Assembly (NCBI RefSeq): GCF_032854445.1 | Contig: NC_088300.1 | Location: 39,710,458 to 39,774,457 of the forward strand | Direction of reading: 5' to 3' | DNA: 64,000 nt | Source: Liolophura sinensis | Taxonomy: Eukaryota > Mollusca > Polyplacophora > Chitonida > Chitonidae | Part shown: one piece after another, positions 1-11,805 of the stretch | How positions within the stretch are numbered: the first letter of the stretch is position 1 | Layout: each line of letters begins with the position of its first letter | Made by a program: the position numbers and the translations under genes | The notes under the pieces: model-generated | Databases searched by the model: none | The model's input: the letters and a program-made list of their open reading frames with translations, nothing else | Told to the model about the DNA's origin: nothing

Positions 1-2392
1 GCATCCAACAAAAACCTGATTCCCTGCACCCATTCTCCTCCACAGCCTAATTCCCAGCATCCATCCTCCTCCACAGCCTGATTGCCAGCATCCATCCTCC
101 TCCACAGCCTAATTCCCAGCATCCATCCTCCTCCACAGCCTAATTCCCAGCATCCATCCTCCTCCACAGCCTGATTCTCAGCATCCATCCTCCTCCACAG
201 CCTGATTCCCAGCACCCAACCTCCTCCACAGCCTGATTCCCAACAACCAACTTCCCCCACAGCCTGATTCCCAGCACCCATCCTCGCCCACAGCCTGATT
301 CCCAGCATCAATTCTCCCCCACAGCCTGATTCCCAGCATCCATTCTCCTCCACAGTCTGATTCCCAGCATCCATTCTCCCCCACAGCCTGATTTCCAGCA
401 TCCATTCTCCCCCACAGCCTGATTCCCAGCATCCATTCTCCCCCACAGCCTGATTCCCAGCATCCATTCTCCCCCACAGCCTGATTCCCAACATCCATTC
501 CGCTCCACAGTCTGATTCCCAGCACCCATCCTCTTTAACAGCCTAGTCCCCAGAACCTATTCTCCCCCACAGTCTGATTCCCGGCACCCATTCTCCCCCA
601 CAGCCCGATTCCCAGCATCTATCCTCTTAAATAGCCTGATTCCTAGCATCCATTCTCCCCCACAGCCTGATTCCCAACACCCATCTTCCCCCACAGCCTG
701 ATTCCCAGCATCAATCCTCATATATAGCCTGATTCTCAGCATCCATTTTTCTCCACAGCCTGATTCCCAGCATCCATTCTCCTCCACAGCCTAATCCCCA
801 GAACCTATTCTCCCCAACAGCCTGATTTCCAGAACCCATCCTCCTCCACAGCCTGATTCCCAGCATTTATCCTCCTAAATAGCCTGATTCCCAGCCTTAA
901 TTTTCCTCCACAGCCTGATTCTCAGCATCCATTCTCCTCCAAAACCTGATTCCCTGCATCCATTCCGCTCCTCAGTCTGATTTCCAGCACCCATCCTCTT
1001 TAACAGCCTAGTCCCCAGAACCTATTCTCCCCCACAGTCTGATTCCCGGCACCCATTCTCCCCCACAGCCCGATTCCCAGCATCTATCCTCTTAAATTGC
1101 CTGATTCCTAGCATCCATTCTCCCCCACAGCCTGATTCCCAACACCCATCTTCCCCCACAGCCTGATTCCCAGCATCTATCCTCATATATAGCCTGATTC
1201 TCAGCATCCATTTTTCTCCACAGCCTGATCCCCAGCTCCTATTCAACACAGCCTGATTCCCAGCATCCATTATCCTCTATATCCTGATTCCCAGCACCCA
1301 TCCTTCCTCACAGCCTGATTCCAAGCACCCATTCTCCCCCACAGCCTGATTCCCAGCATTTATTCTCCCCCACAGCCTGATTCCCAGCACCCATTCTCCC
1401 CCACAGCCTGATTCCCAGCACCCATCCTCCCCCACAGACTGATCCCCAGAACCCCCAGAGCCTGATTCCCAGCTCCTATTCCTCACAGCCTGTTCCCAGC
1501 ACCCATCCTCTTCAACAGCCTAGTCCCCAGAACCTATTCTCCCCCACAGCCTGATTCCCAGCACCCATCCTCTTCAACAGCCTATTCCCCAGAACCTATT
1601 CTCCCCCACAGCCTGATTCCCAACACCCATCTTCCCCCACAGCCTGATTCCCAGCATTTGTTCTCCTCCACAGCCTGATCCCCAGCTCCTATTCCCCACA
1701 GCCTGATTCCCAAGCATCCATTCTCCCCCCACAGCCTGATTCCCAGCACCCATCCTCCCCCACAGCCTGATTCCCAGCATCCATTCTCCTCTACAGCCTG
1801 ATTCCCAGCACCCATCCTTCCCCACAGCCTGATTCCCAGCACCCATCCTCCCCCACAGCCTGATTCCCAAGCACCCATTCACCCCCACAGCCTGATTCCC
1901 AGCACCCATCCTCCCCCACAGCCTGATTCCCAGCATCCATTCTCCTCTACAGCCTGATTCCCAGCACCCATCCTCCCCCACAGCCTGATTCCCAGCACCC
2001 ATCCTTCTCCACAGCCTGATCCCCAGCACCCATTCTCCTCCACAGCCTGATTCCCAGCACCCATCCTCCTCCACAGCCTGATTTTCAGCAACCATTCTCC
2101 TCCACAGCCTGATTCCCAGCATCCATTCTCCTCCACAACCTGATTACCAGCACCCATCCGCCCCCCCCCCCCCCCCCCACCACAGCCTGATTTTCAGCAA
2201 CCATTCTCCTCCACAGCCTGATTCCCAGCATCCATTCTCCTCCACAGCCTGATTCCCAGCATCCATTCTCCTCCACAGCCTGATTCCCAGCATTCATTCT
2301 CCTCCACAGCCTGATTCCCAGCATCCATTCTCCTCTATATTTTGATTCCCAGCATGTATTCTCCCCCACAACCTGATTCCCAGAATTCATGC
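1..2392. repeat. 31-bp minisatellite array
   Basis: The opening 2.4 kb is a tandem array of a roughly 31-bp unit built on CCTGATTCCCAGCATCCATT followed by a C/T-rich CTCCTCCACAG segment. About 75 copies are present with substitutions, small deletions and a poly-C run near 2161-2178. It probably continues beyond the left edge. Open frames across it, such as one at 1574-2122 minus, are low-complexity by-products of the repeat and show no protein family features. Confidence 0.95.
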
Positions 2393-2869
2393 TCACAGTG
2401 TATGAGCTCACGCCAATGTGTAATTTCTCTTTTCAGGCACACTATATTTATGTATATTTGTATGTATGTATTTATAAACATGGGATGGTGTTTGTATTCG
2501 AAGTGTTGATGTGATCACTTTTAAAATAATGTTTTGTTTTAATTTATTTAAAGTCTGAGATAACACCAGTCTAGTTTCGGGATCTGCTCCCCTAATGAGG
2601 TCACAGTCATTTAGGTCAGTCGATCGATCCTCTGTAAACTTATGTAGTGATCTATGCCTGGAGATGCTCTTGGTTAAATAATGGAGAATAGATGGCCCAA
2701 AGGACAAGTAACAGTGTGACTTGGGGGAGCCGTAAGCCACCAACATTCGATATAAATGGCCTAGTAACTTAATTGGTCGAGGGGTTCCAACACAATCCTA
2801 CGCAGATCGATAAAAAACCCTTTTTTCCATGTATCCAGTGGAAGTCTGATGAATGTATGGATATGTATT
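2393..2869. other. Unassigned spacer between two minisatellites
   Basis: A stretch without recognisable coding content. A 112-codon minus-strand frame at 2408-2746 has no family features and no supporting splice sites, so it is not called. Degenerate TATGTA words occur at 2445-2470. Confidence 0.5.
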
Positions 2870-3412
2870 GCCGGATTTCTGATATATGTTTTCAAAAAAT
2901 AATATAGTCCTGGATTTTGGGTCTACTTGTTCATACAGTGCAAGATTTCTGATTTACATGTAAGTGTTAATATAGTGCACGATTTCTAATGCGTGCCGGA
3001 TTTCTGGTGTATGTGTGTTAATATAGTGTCGGATTTCTGGTATATGTGTTAATATAATAGCAGATTTCTGATGTATGTGTCAATATAGTGCCAGGTTTCT
3101 GATGTATGTGTTAATATAGTACCGGATGTCTGATGTATGTGTTAATATTTTACCAGAATTCTGATGTATGTGTTAGTATAATGCCGGGTTTCTGATGTAT
3201 GTGTTAATATAGTACCGGATGTCTGATGTATGTGTTAATGTTGTACCGGAATTCTGATGTATGTGTTAGTATAATGCCGGGTTTCTGATGTATGTGTTAA
3301 TATAGTACCGGATGTCTGATGTATGTGTTAATATTGTACCAGAATTCTGATGTATGTGTTAGTATAATGCCGGGTTTCTGATGTATGTGTTAATATAGTG
3401 CAGGATTTCTGA
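2870..3412. repeat. 31-bp minisatellite, second family
   Basis: Tandem units of about 31 bp built on GGATTTCTGATGTATGTGTT plus AATATAGTACC. The copies are degenerate before about 2990 and more regular afterwards, including a higher-order alternation of GTACCGGATGTCTG, GTACCRGAATTCTG and ATGCCGGGTTTCTG versions. It is unrelated in sequence to the array at 1-2392 although the period is the same. Confidence 0.9.
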
Positions 3413-4670
3413 TGCCAAATCTATTTATACTGAACAACATCGATTAAAAGCAAAACTACTTGTACACGGCTATTATTTGCTTTGTTATATTACAGATGAC
3501 GCTGTTTGTCTGTCACTGGTCTTCGTCTAAATTATTTGCCACAATACATGTGCTACATGTTTAGCACTCGACAACAGCACTTTCAAAAAAAAAAGTCAAA
3601 ACGACCGAGCGTTACACTGTTTTTGGGTCGCAATCCATGTACCGTATTTAAAATTTCACATATGATTTGTACAATATTTAGGAACTGTAAAAAATAAATC
3701 CGTCGCAAACTTTGCATTTTGAACTGCATCCTGTTTGTCATTACTGTTCCCAGTTGGTAAGTATAACATAAGAATATACAATGACAATTTGATGTATATA
3801 GATAATTTTAATTGCATGCAATGACCACACAAAATTATGGTCGCCTTTAAGAGAACATAAAAAGAGATATGCTAGAAAATACACATCTTTAGATTTTTGC
3901 CTCGGAATGAATGCAATGGCATTATCAATGGGTTGGGTTTTCTGGGCAGTATTGATGGAGGGGCCCTTTGACCCACATGCCTCTAACACCAGCTAATTAA
4001 TATTATTTCAACAGTGTTTTAATCTTTAAATCGCTACCGTTAACTAGTCTATGCCTGCCTACACTGCGTGAAAATGTACACATTCATTCACTTTATATAG
4101 AGTACTCTGATCAACCCTGAGGCAGGCATGATCTCTGCTTAATACGACACGAATGATGTGAGAGGCTGTGGCACACCACTTACACACATCGCTTCCAGTA
4201 TTGACATATATGATAGATTACTACGTAGAAGCAGGCATTTTCAATCGATCTCAGGTCGTTTAAAGACGATGCATTTAGTTTATTGCTGAAAGCAACATGA
4301 AGCTTTTCCCATCGACAGACAAATTCGTACATACAGCTTCTTCATGATTCAGAATTGTTCTGATTGGTTGAAAACTCTAATGCGTAATACCATAATACTA
4401 TTTGGTCTGTAACCGTTTATTGCCTACCACTGAATGTTAGCTTCTACCACCTACAGTATCTCGTGCGTAACATTAAATAGCGCAATTGTAGCACACTATT
4501 ATAGGGTTTGATATTGACATTGTCTTCCGGTGCAAATAACGGCATTTATTCTAAAAGTTATTTGCAGTCTTTAAGTAATTCACACGGGCTAAATCTCTAT
4601 AGATACCACCCAACAACCAACAGCCAAACAATTTCCAACACAAATAAACAGTAAAGACATTGTGTTTTAA
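3413..4670. other. Intergenic stretch, nothing recognised
   Basis: I see no exon-like frame with splice sites, no RNA gene and no clear repeat here. Short open frames at 3506-3697 plus and 3741-3989 minus resemble no family known to me. Confidence 0.5.
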
Positions 4671-4817
4671 TTTATTCATTTGATTGGTGTTTTACGCCGT
4701 ACTCAAGGACTTCACTTATACGACGGCGACCAGCATAATGGTGGGAAGAAACCGGGTAGAGCCAGGGGAAATCCATAACCATCCGCTGGCGTTTGCTGGC
4801 AGACTTTCCCACTTACG
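4671..4817 (-). mobile_element. SINE-1 fragment (tRNA-derived), 5' truncated
   Basis: Reading plus to minus, the 3' tail (ATTTGATTGGTGTTTTACGC) comes first, followed by the body words ACGACGGCGACCAGCATAATGG and AACCATCCGC. It stops before the tRNA-like head. It belongs to the most common SINE in this window, whose best copies are at 14494-14760 and 63620-63885. Confidence 0.85.
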
Positions 4818-5049
4818 TGTGTTTTAATGGGAAGTCTTCTCTTGTATGATGAGTATACTATTCACAGGACACGAAGTTTAAACTGAATCAGTTTCCCAGA
4901 AGCACAGGGACACTTAACTTAATCAAGGGCTAGTGTAGATAATACGCCACCTACATGTACACATGTAGAACACAAATGGGGAATTCCCATTATGCCACTA
5001 GAAGATAAACTGGCCTGACCCTATCTCTTACTTTCAAGGTAACAAATGC

Positions 5050-5098
5050 TATAAATAAAATATTCTGGAGTACGGCATAAAACACCAGTCAAATTAAT
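5050..5098 (+). mobile_element. SINE-1 tail remnant
   Basis: Only the 3' end of the family is left: ATTCTGGAGTACGGCATAAA followed by ACACCAGTCAAATTAATAG and an A-run. Confidence 0.6.
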
Positions 5099-6256
5099 AG
5101 AAAAAAAAATTGCCGCTGGCATGTGTTTTCCACCATATAGAACTGACGACGGATCTCTGTACAAAATGGAGAGGCAGATAGAAGTCAGAAGTCACCCTGA
5201 TGGATTACACTACCCACGAGACAAAGAATACATGATTAAAGATGCCCTTCCAAACCGCTCCTTATTCCCACACTCACACCCACGTAACGAAGTACATGTA
5301 AACTCACTTCCGTCCACGCATAGATAACAGTTGTCTGGTCACACTGGATATAGTCACCTGATATAATTATACGACGTAGCAGATAGTAGATGATTAAGAT
5401 GACATTCTCCTGTTGCGCGACACAGAAGTACGTGTATGTGAAGTAAAATGTCGCTGATAATTTTCTAAAAACAGACCTATAAAATAGACAGTTTAGCAAA
5501 AGTGTTGGTAAAATGAACGAATGATAGAGTTAACCGAGATAAACACAATGGGAACCAAACGTACATTCACAATATGCACAGGATATGTTATCAGCAATGT
5601 ATTCATACATTAAAGTTCGTGATTCACAAATATCAGGTATGATCAATACATGAATTCCGCCATATTGCCATTTTAGGTTTTAATTTTCACAATAGATTAG
5701 ATGTCATTGTCGATATCAGAGGTAATCTCTGAAATAAGTTAGTTCGTTTCTGTATTGAGTGAATGACACTGAGTTACGAGCTCGTTCATCTTACCGGTTC
5801 CGGTTCCATATTTGCTATAGCCATCAATGGCCTTCAATTTTGCGATTGTGGCCATATTTGACGATCTGATCGATATAGTTGACGATCTGACAGTCGCTGG
5901 CCATGTGTACGTGGCCATGAACAATCACATTGTCAAATATCGCCAGAGTTGACGTTTCATCAAATTGAACTAAGTTATCGTCCGCATGATAAGGCTTTAG
6001 ACTGAAAAGATGTTTAGATTGGCTTTTGTTCAGTCTAGTGCTTGATTAATGCACTGTCGCTTATAGTCGTTTGGCGTCTGTAGGCGAGCAATGTTGCGTT
6101 TTCGAAGTAAAGCATCACTTACCATTTCGCTTCCAAGTGATTTTGCGGGGCTTATTTTCCCATTTAATGATTGTGGACGATCTAGAGCGTGGTTCACATC
6201 CAAATGATAGACGGTACGGAGTAAAACTAACAGTACTCATAGATCTTCTCAGGTAC
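5099..6256. other. Intergenic stretch, nothing recognised
   Basis: No convincing gene, RNA or repeat. Open frames of 60-87 codons on both strands overlap each other and have no family signature. Confidence 0.45.
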
Positions 6257-6392
6257 GTGGGAAGTCTGCAGCAACCTGCGGATGGTGGTGCACTTGCCCC
6301 GGGCTCTGTTTAGTTTCCTCCCACCAAAATGCTGGCTACAGTACAAGTGAAATGCTCTAAAGTACGGTGTAAAACACCAATGAAATATATGA
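6257..6392 (+). mobile_element. SINE-1 fragment, head missing
   Basis: Starts in the body (GCAACCTGCGGATGGTGGTG) and runs to the tail AAAACACCAATGAAATATATG. The tRNA-like head is absent. Confidence 0.8.
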
Positions 6393-6852
6393 AAAAATAA
6401 ACATTGATGAGGTAGAGTGCTATAACATGTGGACGGATATAAATGTACATTAGATGCTTCCAGCCTTTCTTTCCACTTATGTACTCATGGCTTTCAAAGA
6501 CTCGTCGAAATACAACGATATCGCTTGTAAGGTACGAGGCCACAAATTAAGATCCACTTGCTTTTGATCGAATCCGGCCAGTTTTGCATATTGTGCAAAT
6601 CCGTGGAAAATAAACGGACTCCCATTGTCTCTTCTAATCACACCTGGAAAGCGACATCGGGATATGAAATATAAATTTCACAATCTCTATGAATGGATAT
6701 TGACCCAACATAGAGAGAGGATCTACAAAATCATCACTGATATTATGCCACAGTTGTTCTGACGTTGTTGACAGGCAGAGATTGTCGAGATTGTCATTTG
6801 TCGAGTATTAGCATACGTTCGCTTGTTAATTGACATGCAGTGTAACTGTTCA

Positions 6853-7107
6853 ACGGTTGGTTAGCGCGCTAGCGCAGGGCAATGACCCAGGAGTCTCTCA
6901 CCAATGCGGTCGCTGTGAGTTCATGTCCAGTTCATGCTGGCTTCCTCTCCGGCCGTAAGTGGGAAGGTCTTCTAGCAGCCTGCGGATGGTCGTGGGTTTC
7001 CCCCGGGCTTTGCCTGGTTTCCACCAACCATAATGCTGGCCGCCGTCGTATAAGTGAAATATTCTTGAGTACGGCGTAAAACATCAATCAAATAAATAAA
7101 TAAATAA
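6853..7107 (+). mobile_element. SINE-1, nearly full length
   Basis: Begins inside the A-box (GGTTGGTTAGCGCGCTAGCG), carries the B-box region TGAGTTCATGTCC, the body CTGCGGATGGTCGTGGGTTT and the tail ending in (AAAT)n. The first few bases of the tRNA-like head are missing, consistent with ordinary 5' truncation. Confidence 0.9.
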
Positions 7108-8379
7108 CTTCAACGCTTTTTCCAATTTTTCATTACTGCTTGGAAACTCTTGATCCGATGAATTCCTTCGTTCAGTTATTGTGTTGACGTCCTTTCTGCA
7201 CGTCTTACCGCGACTGGTTAATTTAACGCAGGTTTTAGTAAGAACAACATTCAGAAATTTAACTAGCATTTTCAGACATTGGAACTGTGAATCATTCAAC
7301 CTAGGCTGTCCAATTAACAGGAATCTGTTTCAATCAAGCATCGCTGAGCGAAGTTCTTCTAGCGTAGCCTGATCACTGATAACTCGAGTAAATAGGATTG
7401 TTATGTTCAAGATATCAGACATATAGGTGAGATGCGCTTTCTCCATGGCTTCAGTTTTCCTCGTATTTTGCGATGGGGTAACTCTTCTTGAAATAAATTA
7501 CCCTTAATAGTGAAATAATTATCTTAATGAGATATCTTAATAGATGATAATGAAAAGCATAAAACTTCTTAAAATGTGCTATAATTCTGTGAACGTAATT
7601 TATTGGTGATCATCAAGATAACATTGCATGGCGGTTTTGTAGATAACGTCTTGTTATCATTGCGCAATACAAAACTGCATTGTATGGCGGTTTTGTAGAT
7701 AACGTCTTGTTATCATTGCGCAATACAAAACTGAATTAGATAATAATGTTTCAAAGTTAAAAGCCGCGTGGTCAGAGGTTTTAAATTGAATCGATGCGAT
7801 CACATTACAGCATTTTCAGTAATTCTAGACCAGTGATGTCTAATGAATTGCTTTAAACATCACTGTATGTTTTATTTACCTAATTCTACTTAGGTCATAT
7901 GGTGTTAGGGGATTGCAAGTAGCTAATTTTTAAACATTTACATTAACAATTAAAATAAATTCCTTACCTGACAAGAGACTGTATTTAACCGATTACGTGT
8001 GACTCTCTGCCAACTGTCATACTGTCGTCGCAGCAACACAGACCCACATGTATATAGTGCTTTACTCTACATGTAGTGTGGTCTTCTGTATCAAACTGTC
8101 CAACTTTTAGGAGTACTTTGATGTGAGCTTTTGTCAGTTTTTATGCGTTACGCCCATGCAGTACTTTATTCGCATTAAAGCAAACATGTACACATTCATA
8201 GGCATACAGACAAATTTTGACTCAGAGATTCAAGAAAAGATCTGTTTCTGCTAGGAGTCTTAGACTCTCCATATTCCTCATGTACAAGTGAAGATTTAGC
8301 ACTGGTCTTTTCTTTCAATTTTGTGTCATAACGGTAAGTCCATTAAGCATAATTTACCTTGATTTTAGCGAGTGCAAGG
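7108..8379. other. Intergenic stretch apart from one tandem duplication
   Basis: Apart from the duplication at 7612-7735 I see no gene or known repeat. The sequence is AT-rich, with short overlapping frames on both strands. Confidence 0.45.
7612..7735. repeat. Tandem duplication with internal inverted motifs
   Basis: Two adjacent copies of a roughly 60-bp unit containing GGCGGTTTTGTAGATAACGT and TTGCGCAATACAAAACTG. Inside each unit GTTTTGTA and GATAAC are answered by GTTATC and TACAAAAC, so each copy can fold on itself. Confidence 0.8.
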
Positions 8380-8605
8380 AGGTTAACGTCGTACTTAACA
8401 ATTTTTCAGTCATATGACAACGAAGGGGAGTGCATGTGTACTGTGCGTCCTTGTTGCAGGACGGATTTCCACTGCTTTTTTATCTAGTGCTGCTTCGCTG
8501 AGAATTCCCTATTTCAGGTTTTACGTGTGACCCGACCCAGGATTTACCCTGGATCTACCGCTCACCAAGCGGACGTTCTACCAACTGAGCTATCCTCGAT
8601 TTTAT
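8380..8605 (-). mobile_element. SINE-2 (second tRNA-derived family)
   Basis: On the minus strand the head reads GATAGCTCAGTTGGTAGAAC (A-box) followed by GTAGATCCAGGGTAAATCC (B-box-like) and GGGTCGGGTCACACG. The body follows, and the 3' end is CATATGACTGAAAAATTGTT then AAGTACGACGTTAA. The head folds roughly like a tRNA, but the trailing body shows it is a SINE. Fragments of the same tail occur near 12440, 12580, 42860 and 43340. Confidence 0.75.
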
Positions 8606-8980
8606 GATGACGTTTTTAACCCTATAACGGTTAGATATGAACCGAATTCTCCATGTATTCCAATCTAACCAGTTTTGAAGGATCGACCTTTGAAGCTTGT
8701 CAAAATGTTGGCTTCATGATGCCCATGGTGTAGCTTTTCTAGTGACCATGGGTTTCACTACGGACTAATAGACGCCTTTCTGGATGTATACCAGTGTTGG
8801 ACTAAGCTAATGAATTGTTATAAACCATACCTGTCCAAACATTTGTAGGCTTCCATTTCCACTTAGCCATAGATTTGACCTGATCCGATTTCAGCTGTTG
8901 TCTTACGTCGTATACTTTAGAATATCCACACAACCATATAAATGCGAGAGTAAAAAATATTACCATTTAAAGAAGGTCAA

Positions 8981-9080
8981 ATGAGTCTTGAATACTTATT
9001 TCATTACGGAAAACTCTGACCACAAAAATTTTGAATACTCATTTCATTACGGAAAACTCTGACCACAAAATTTTTTATTT
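8981..9080. repeat. 41-bp tandem duplication
   Basis: TTGAATACTTATTTCATTAC plus GGAAAACTCTGACCACAAAA occurs twice in direct succession, with a third partial GACCACAAA copy. Confidence 0.85.
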
Positions 9081-9113
9081 TGACCACAAATATTTTAGGT
9101 CTACTGCTAATTA

Positions 9114-9152
9114 ACCCCCCCCCCCCCCCAAAAGAAAAAAAAAAAAAAAAAG
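9114..9152. repeat. Poly-C next to poly-A tract
   Basis: A run of about 16 C followed by an A-rich run with one G. Simple sequence, prone to assembly and length errors. Confidence 0.85.
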
Positions 9153-10489
9153 ATGGCTCTAAATGTATTCTCCCTCACGGCTCATAAAAGTTTATCCTGC
9201 ACCCATAGGCCTGGAATTTGGCTTTATTTAAGTTTTGCAGATAATCGGTGTTCCAACAACAAAGCTGTTCAGAGTGACAGAATTATAACATTCAGTCCCA
9301 ACAGCACTTCTGTATTATCGCAACATCATGCCTGTCAATCAAACAATTAATATCAACATCATTTAAGTGTAGGCCTATGGTTACTCCGAATGTACACTGT
9401 ATGACATACGGTACGAGATTTATAAATGTATACGTAGCCTACACCCTGAATGAATGATATTCGTAACATGTCAACATCGACAGCTAGAGCTGCCAACTAA
9501 CTGCAACCTGAATTCGGAGTGTTAATCCTCCACCTGGAAACTCCTCAGTCAATAAGAATAGGTTTGATGCAGGTAACGTTGTTGTTGTTGTTCACTGCAT
9601 GGTACACAGCCTGGACCGGCATCACAAACTAGACTGGAGTGAGAAGTGGAGTGAGAATCTCGTGTTTGGTACCTCATTAGTCTGGGTTGTCTTTTTTTCT
9701 TTTGTTTTGTTTTTATTCCATATTGTTCCATGTGATGTTGTGGTAACAAAAGAGAGAAAGAGTACCGATAACCTACAGGTACCCCGCACTACATCATTTA
9801 TGGACTTGCACATCTATTTCTTTACTGTCAACAGTCACGATTGATTTTCAAACACTCCAAAACTTTTCGTTCACTGTAAGCACTGGGTTTCCTAAGATGA
9901 GGAAACCAGAATAACCTGAGGCACCACCGACCCTCGGACAAGCATTTGACGAAATTTAGTAGGATGTAACGCAGATTTTCGACCACACAGCGAGTCCAGT
10001 GTACACTCAAGCATAACTCGAGTAAACCGTGGATATAAAAATTCCGGACATGCAAAGGCTATCAATATATCTGGTATTCAAACTCCAGTCTGAATCGCCG
10101 TCATGCAAAAATCCAATTAACTTTTCAGCAACATCCTATAAATAGTACACATTGAGGTTTGAAAAGCATACATATTGACACTCACATACCACGATGATTT
10201 GGCCTACATTGTGACCAGCCAGCATTCACATCTGTGAGCGTATCATTACGTAGGTCATGTCCCAGGTTTGCTTGTTGATGCAGGTTGAAAAAAGAAGAAA
10301 TGACAAGTGATGACCATGTCTTGGTAAATTCCATTATTCATGCAAAATGGAAGTGGCAAATAAAATTTTTACCAAATTGAATGAATTCGTTTCAGTGAAT
10401 GTGAAAGTATTTGTTCATTTATATATTTTTTTGCGTTTACTTTTTTCATTTTTGTTTAATTATATACTTAAGAATTCTTCACTTATACG
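9153..10489. other. Intergenic stretch, nothing recognised
   Basis: Several 60-80 codon frames lie on both strands around 9.6-10.1 kb and overlap one another. None shows a family motif or paired splice sites, so none is called as a gene. Confidence 0.45.
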
Positions 10490-10745
10490 ATCACTATCAG
10501 TTTTGTTGATGGAGGAAAATGGAATGCCCGGCAAAAACCCCTGACCTTTGGCAAGTTACTGACATACATTCCCACAAGTGAAACACAAATAAGTACATCA
10601 CATTGGTGGCTGACAAGTGAGTTCCAATGAATGTTATAATGGGCAAATGGTTATACAAACATCATCAACTGATTGTCGCCGAGGTCACAGTGACACGAAC
10701 AAAGGGAGTGAATGAATATACAAATTTCCTGTCTAAAGGCGTGAG
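10490..10745. mobile_element. SINE-3-like dispersed repeat, partial
   Basis: Contains CCTTTGGCAAGTTACTGACA, a CACAAGTGAAACACAAATAAG segment, TTGGTGGCTGACAAGTGA and CAACTGATTGTCGCC. The same series, diverged but in the same order, is found at 38041-38330, where a tRNA-like B-box end is also present. Confidence 0.65.
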
Positions 10746-11544
10746 TAAAGCCCTTCATGTGCTGATAAAACTGAAACGTACATTCATTATTAAGATATTT
10801 TTGAACATGTACCAAAAACTGAAGGACATATGTATATGTTTATTTGAACATTCAACAAATGACAATATTAATCATCTGTCCACAATTTGTTGACGTATTT
10901 GATCCCTCAATGAAAAGGAGATACATGTAATATGAGGATCTGTATATGTACATTGTATTTGGTAGCCATTAAATATCACCAGCTGGGGTGTACATCACAT
11001 GTCTATTTACAGCATGTCCAATGTATAAAACACAACTTTCCAGCTCACTTTTTCCACACATATAAAGTCAAATATACCTGTGTTAATAACAAGTAACAGA
11101 ACTTAATATGTAGGCAATGGAAAAGCTTAACACTGACATTTGATATCACACAGTATATGACATAGCACTTATGTATCTACATTTGTACCTGAAAACATGC
11201 ACCGCACCTGAAATATTCTGTAATTAAAACTTAAACAAATATTTCTGAATATGTGTATATGTATCGAATACACAGATTACCACAGAAACCACTAAAAAGA
11301 AATAAAAACTGTTACCCCATTAAATACGATGATCCAATTATGATAAAAAAAAGAACACACAATACAAAACACAGGCTCCAAATGTCAAATGTACACTCAG
11401 CACAATGACTATCATGTAAATAGATGTTTAAAAAATCACTCCCGTCTAAAACCATTTGCCCAAATGTAGCTTGTTCCATGCCTCTAATCAGACATGTAAC
11501 AGCCATACCAATAACAGTATATAAAAACAATATCAAAGAACAAC
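10746..11544. other. Region just downstream of the ZIP gene
   Basis: AT-rich with no gene recognised. It lies 3' of the ZIP transporter and could hold a longer 3' UTR if the poly(A) signal at 11545-11550 is bypassed. Confidence 0.4.
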
Positions 11545-11550
11545 TTTATT
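11545..11550 (-). terminator. Candidate poly(A) signal of the ZIP gene
   Basis: TTTATT on the plus strand gives AATAAA on the minus strand, about 100 bases after the ZIP stop codon at 11650-11652. It is the first canonical hexamer after the stop, so it is the simplest choice; use is inferred. Confidence 0.5.
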
Positions 11551-11649
11551 GTGTCCCTATTAAATTTGATATAAAACTGTGATTGGATGTTTTCCAGTCC
11601 TATTCCAGATGTCCTGAAGTAGTATGCATAAATGTATATAAGTCCCTGA

Positions 11650-11805
11650 TTATTCAAAGTTTATCTCCTCACCATATACTGCCATAAGGAGTAACAGACA
11701 ATAGCCAATCAAAATACCAGAATTCTGCAGAAAAAATACACGCCAGTTACATAGGTTGGCAGTCTTTCGATCCTCATCTTTCGCTGCACTGTTCATTTCC
11801 GGAAG
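11650..11805 (-). CDS. SLC39A8/14: ZIP exon 8: TM7 end, TM8, stop
   Basis: Acceptor TGTTTTTTAG, then [14 protein letters not shown] (the LIV-1 PEMN motif after TM7), TM8 ([18 protein letters not shown]) and the C-terminus EEINFE with a TAA stop. The layout and length agree with the C-terminal end of ZIP14. Confidence 0.93.
   Translation of the reverse strand, partial: LPEMNSAAKDEDRKTANLCNWRVFFLQNSGILIGYCLLLLMAVYGEEINFE

Noticed and set aside
8520-8605. Possible tRNA gene on the minus strand
   Set aside because: A- and B-box are present, but the acceptor stem does not close well, the T-arm is mutated and a SINE body follows.
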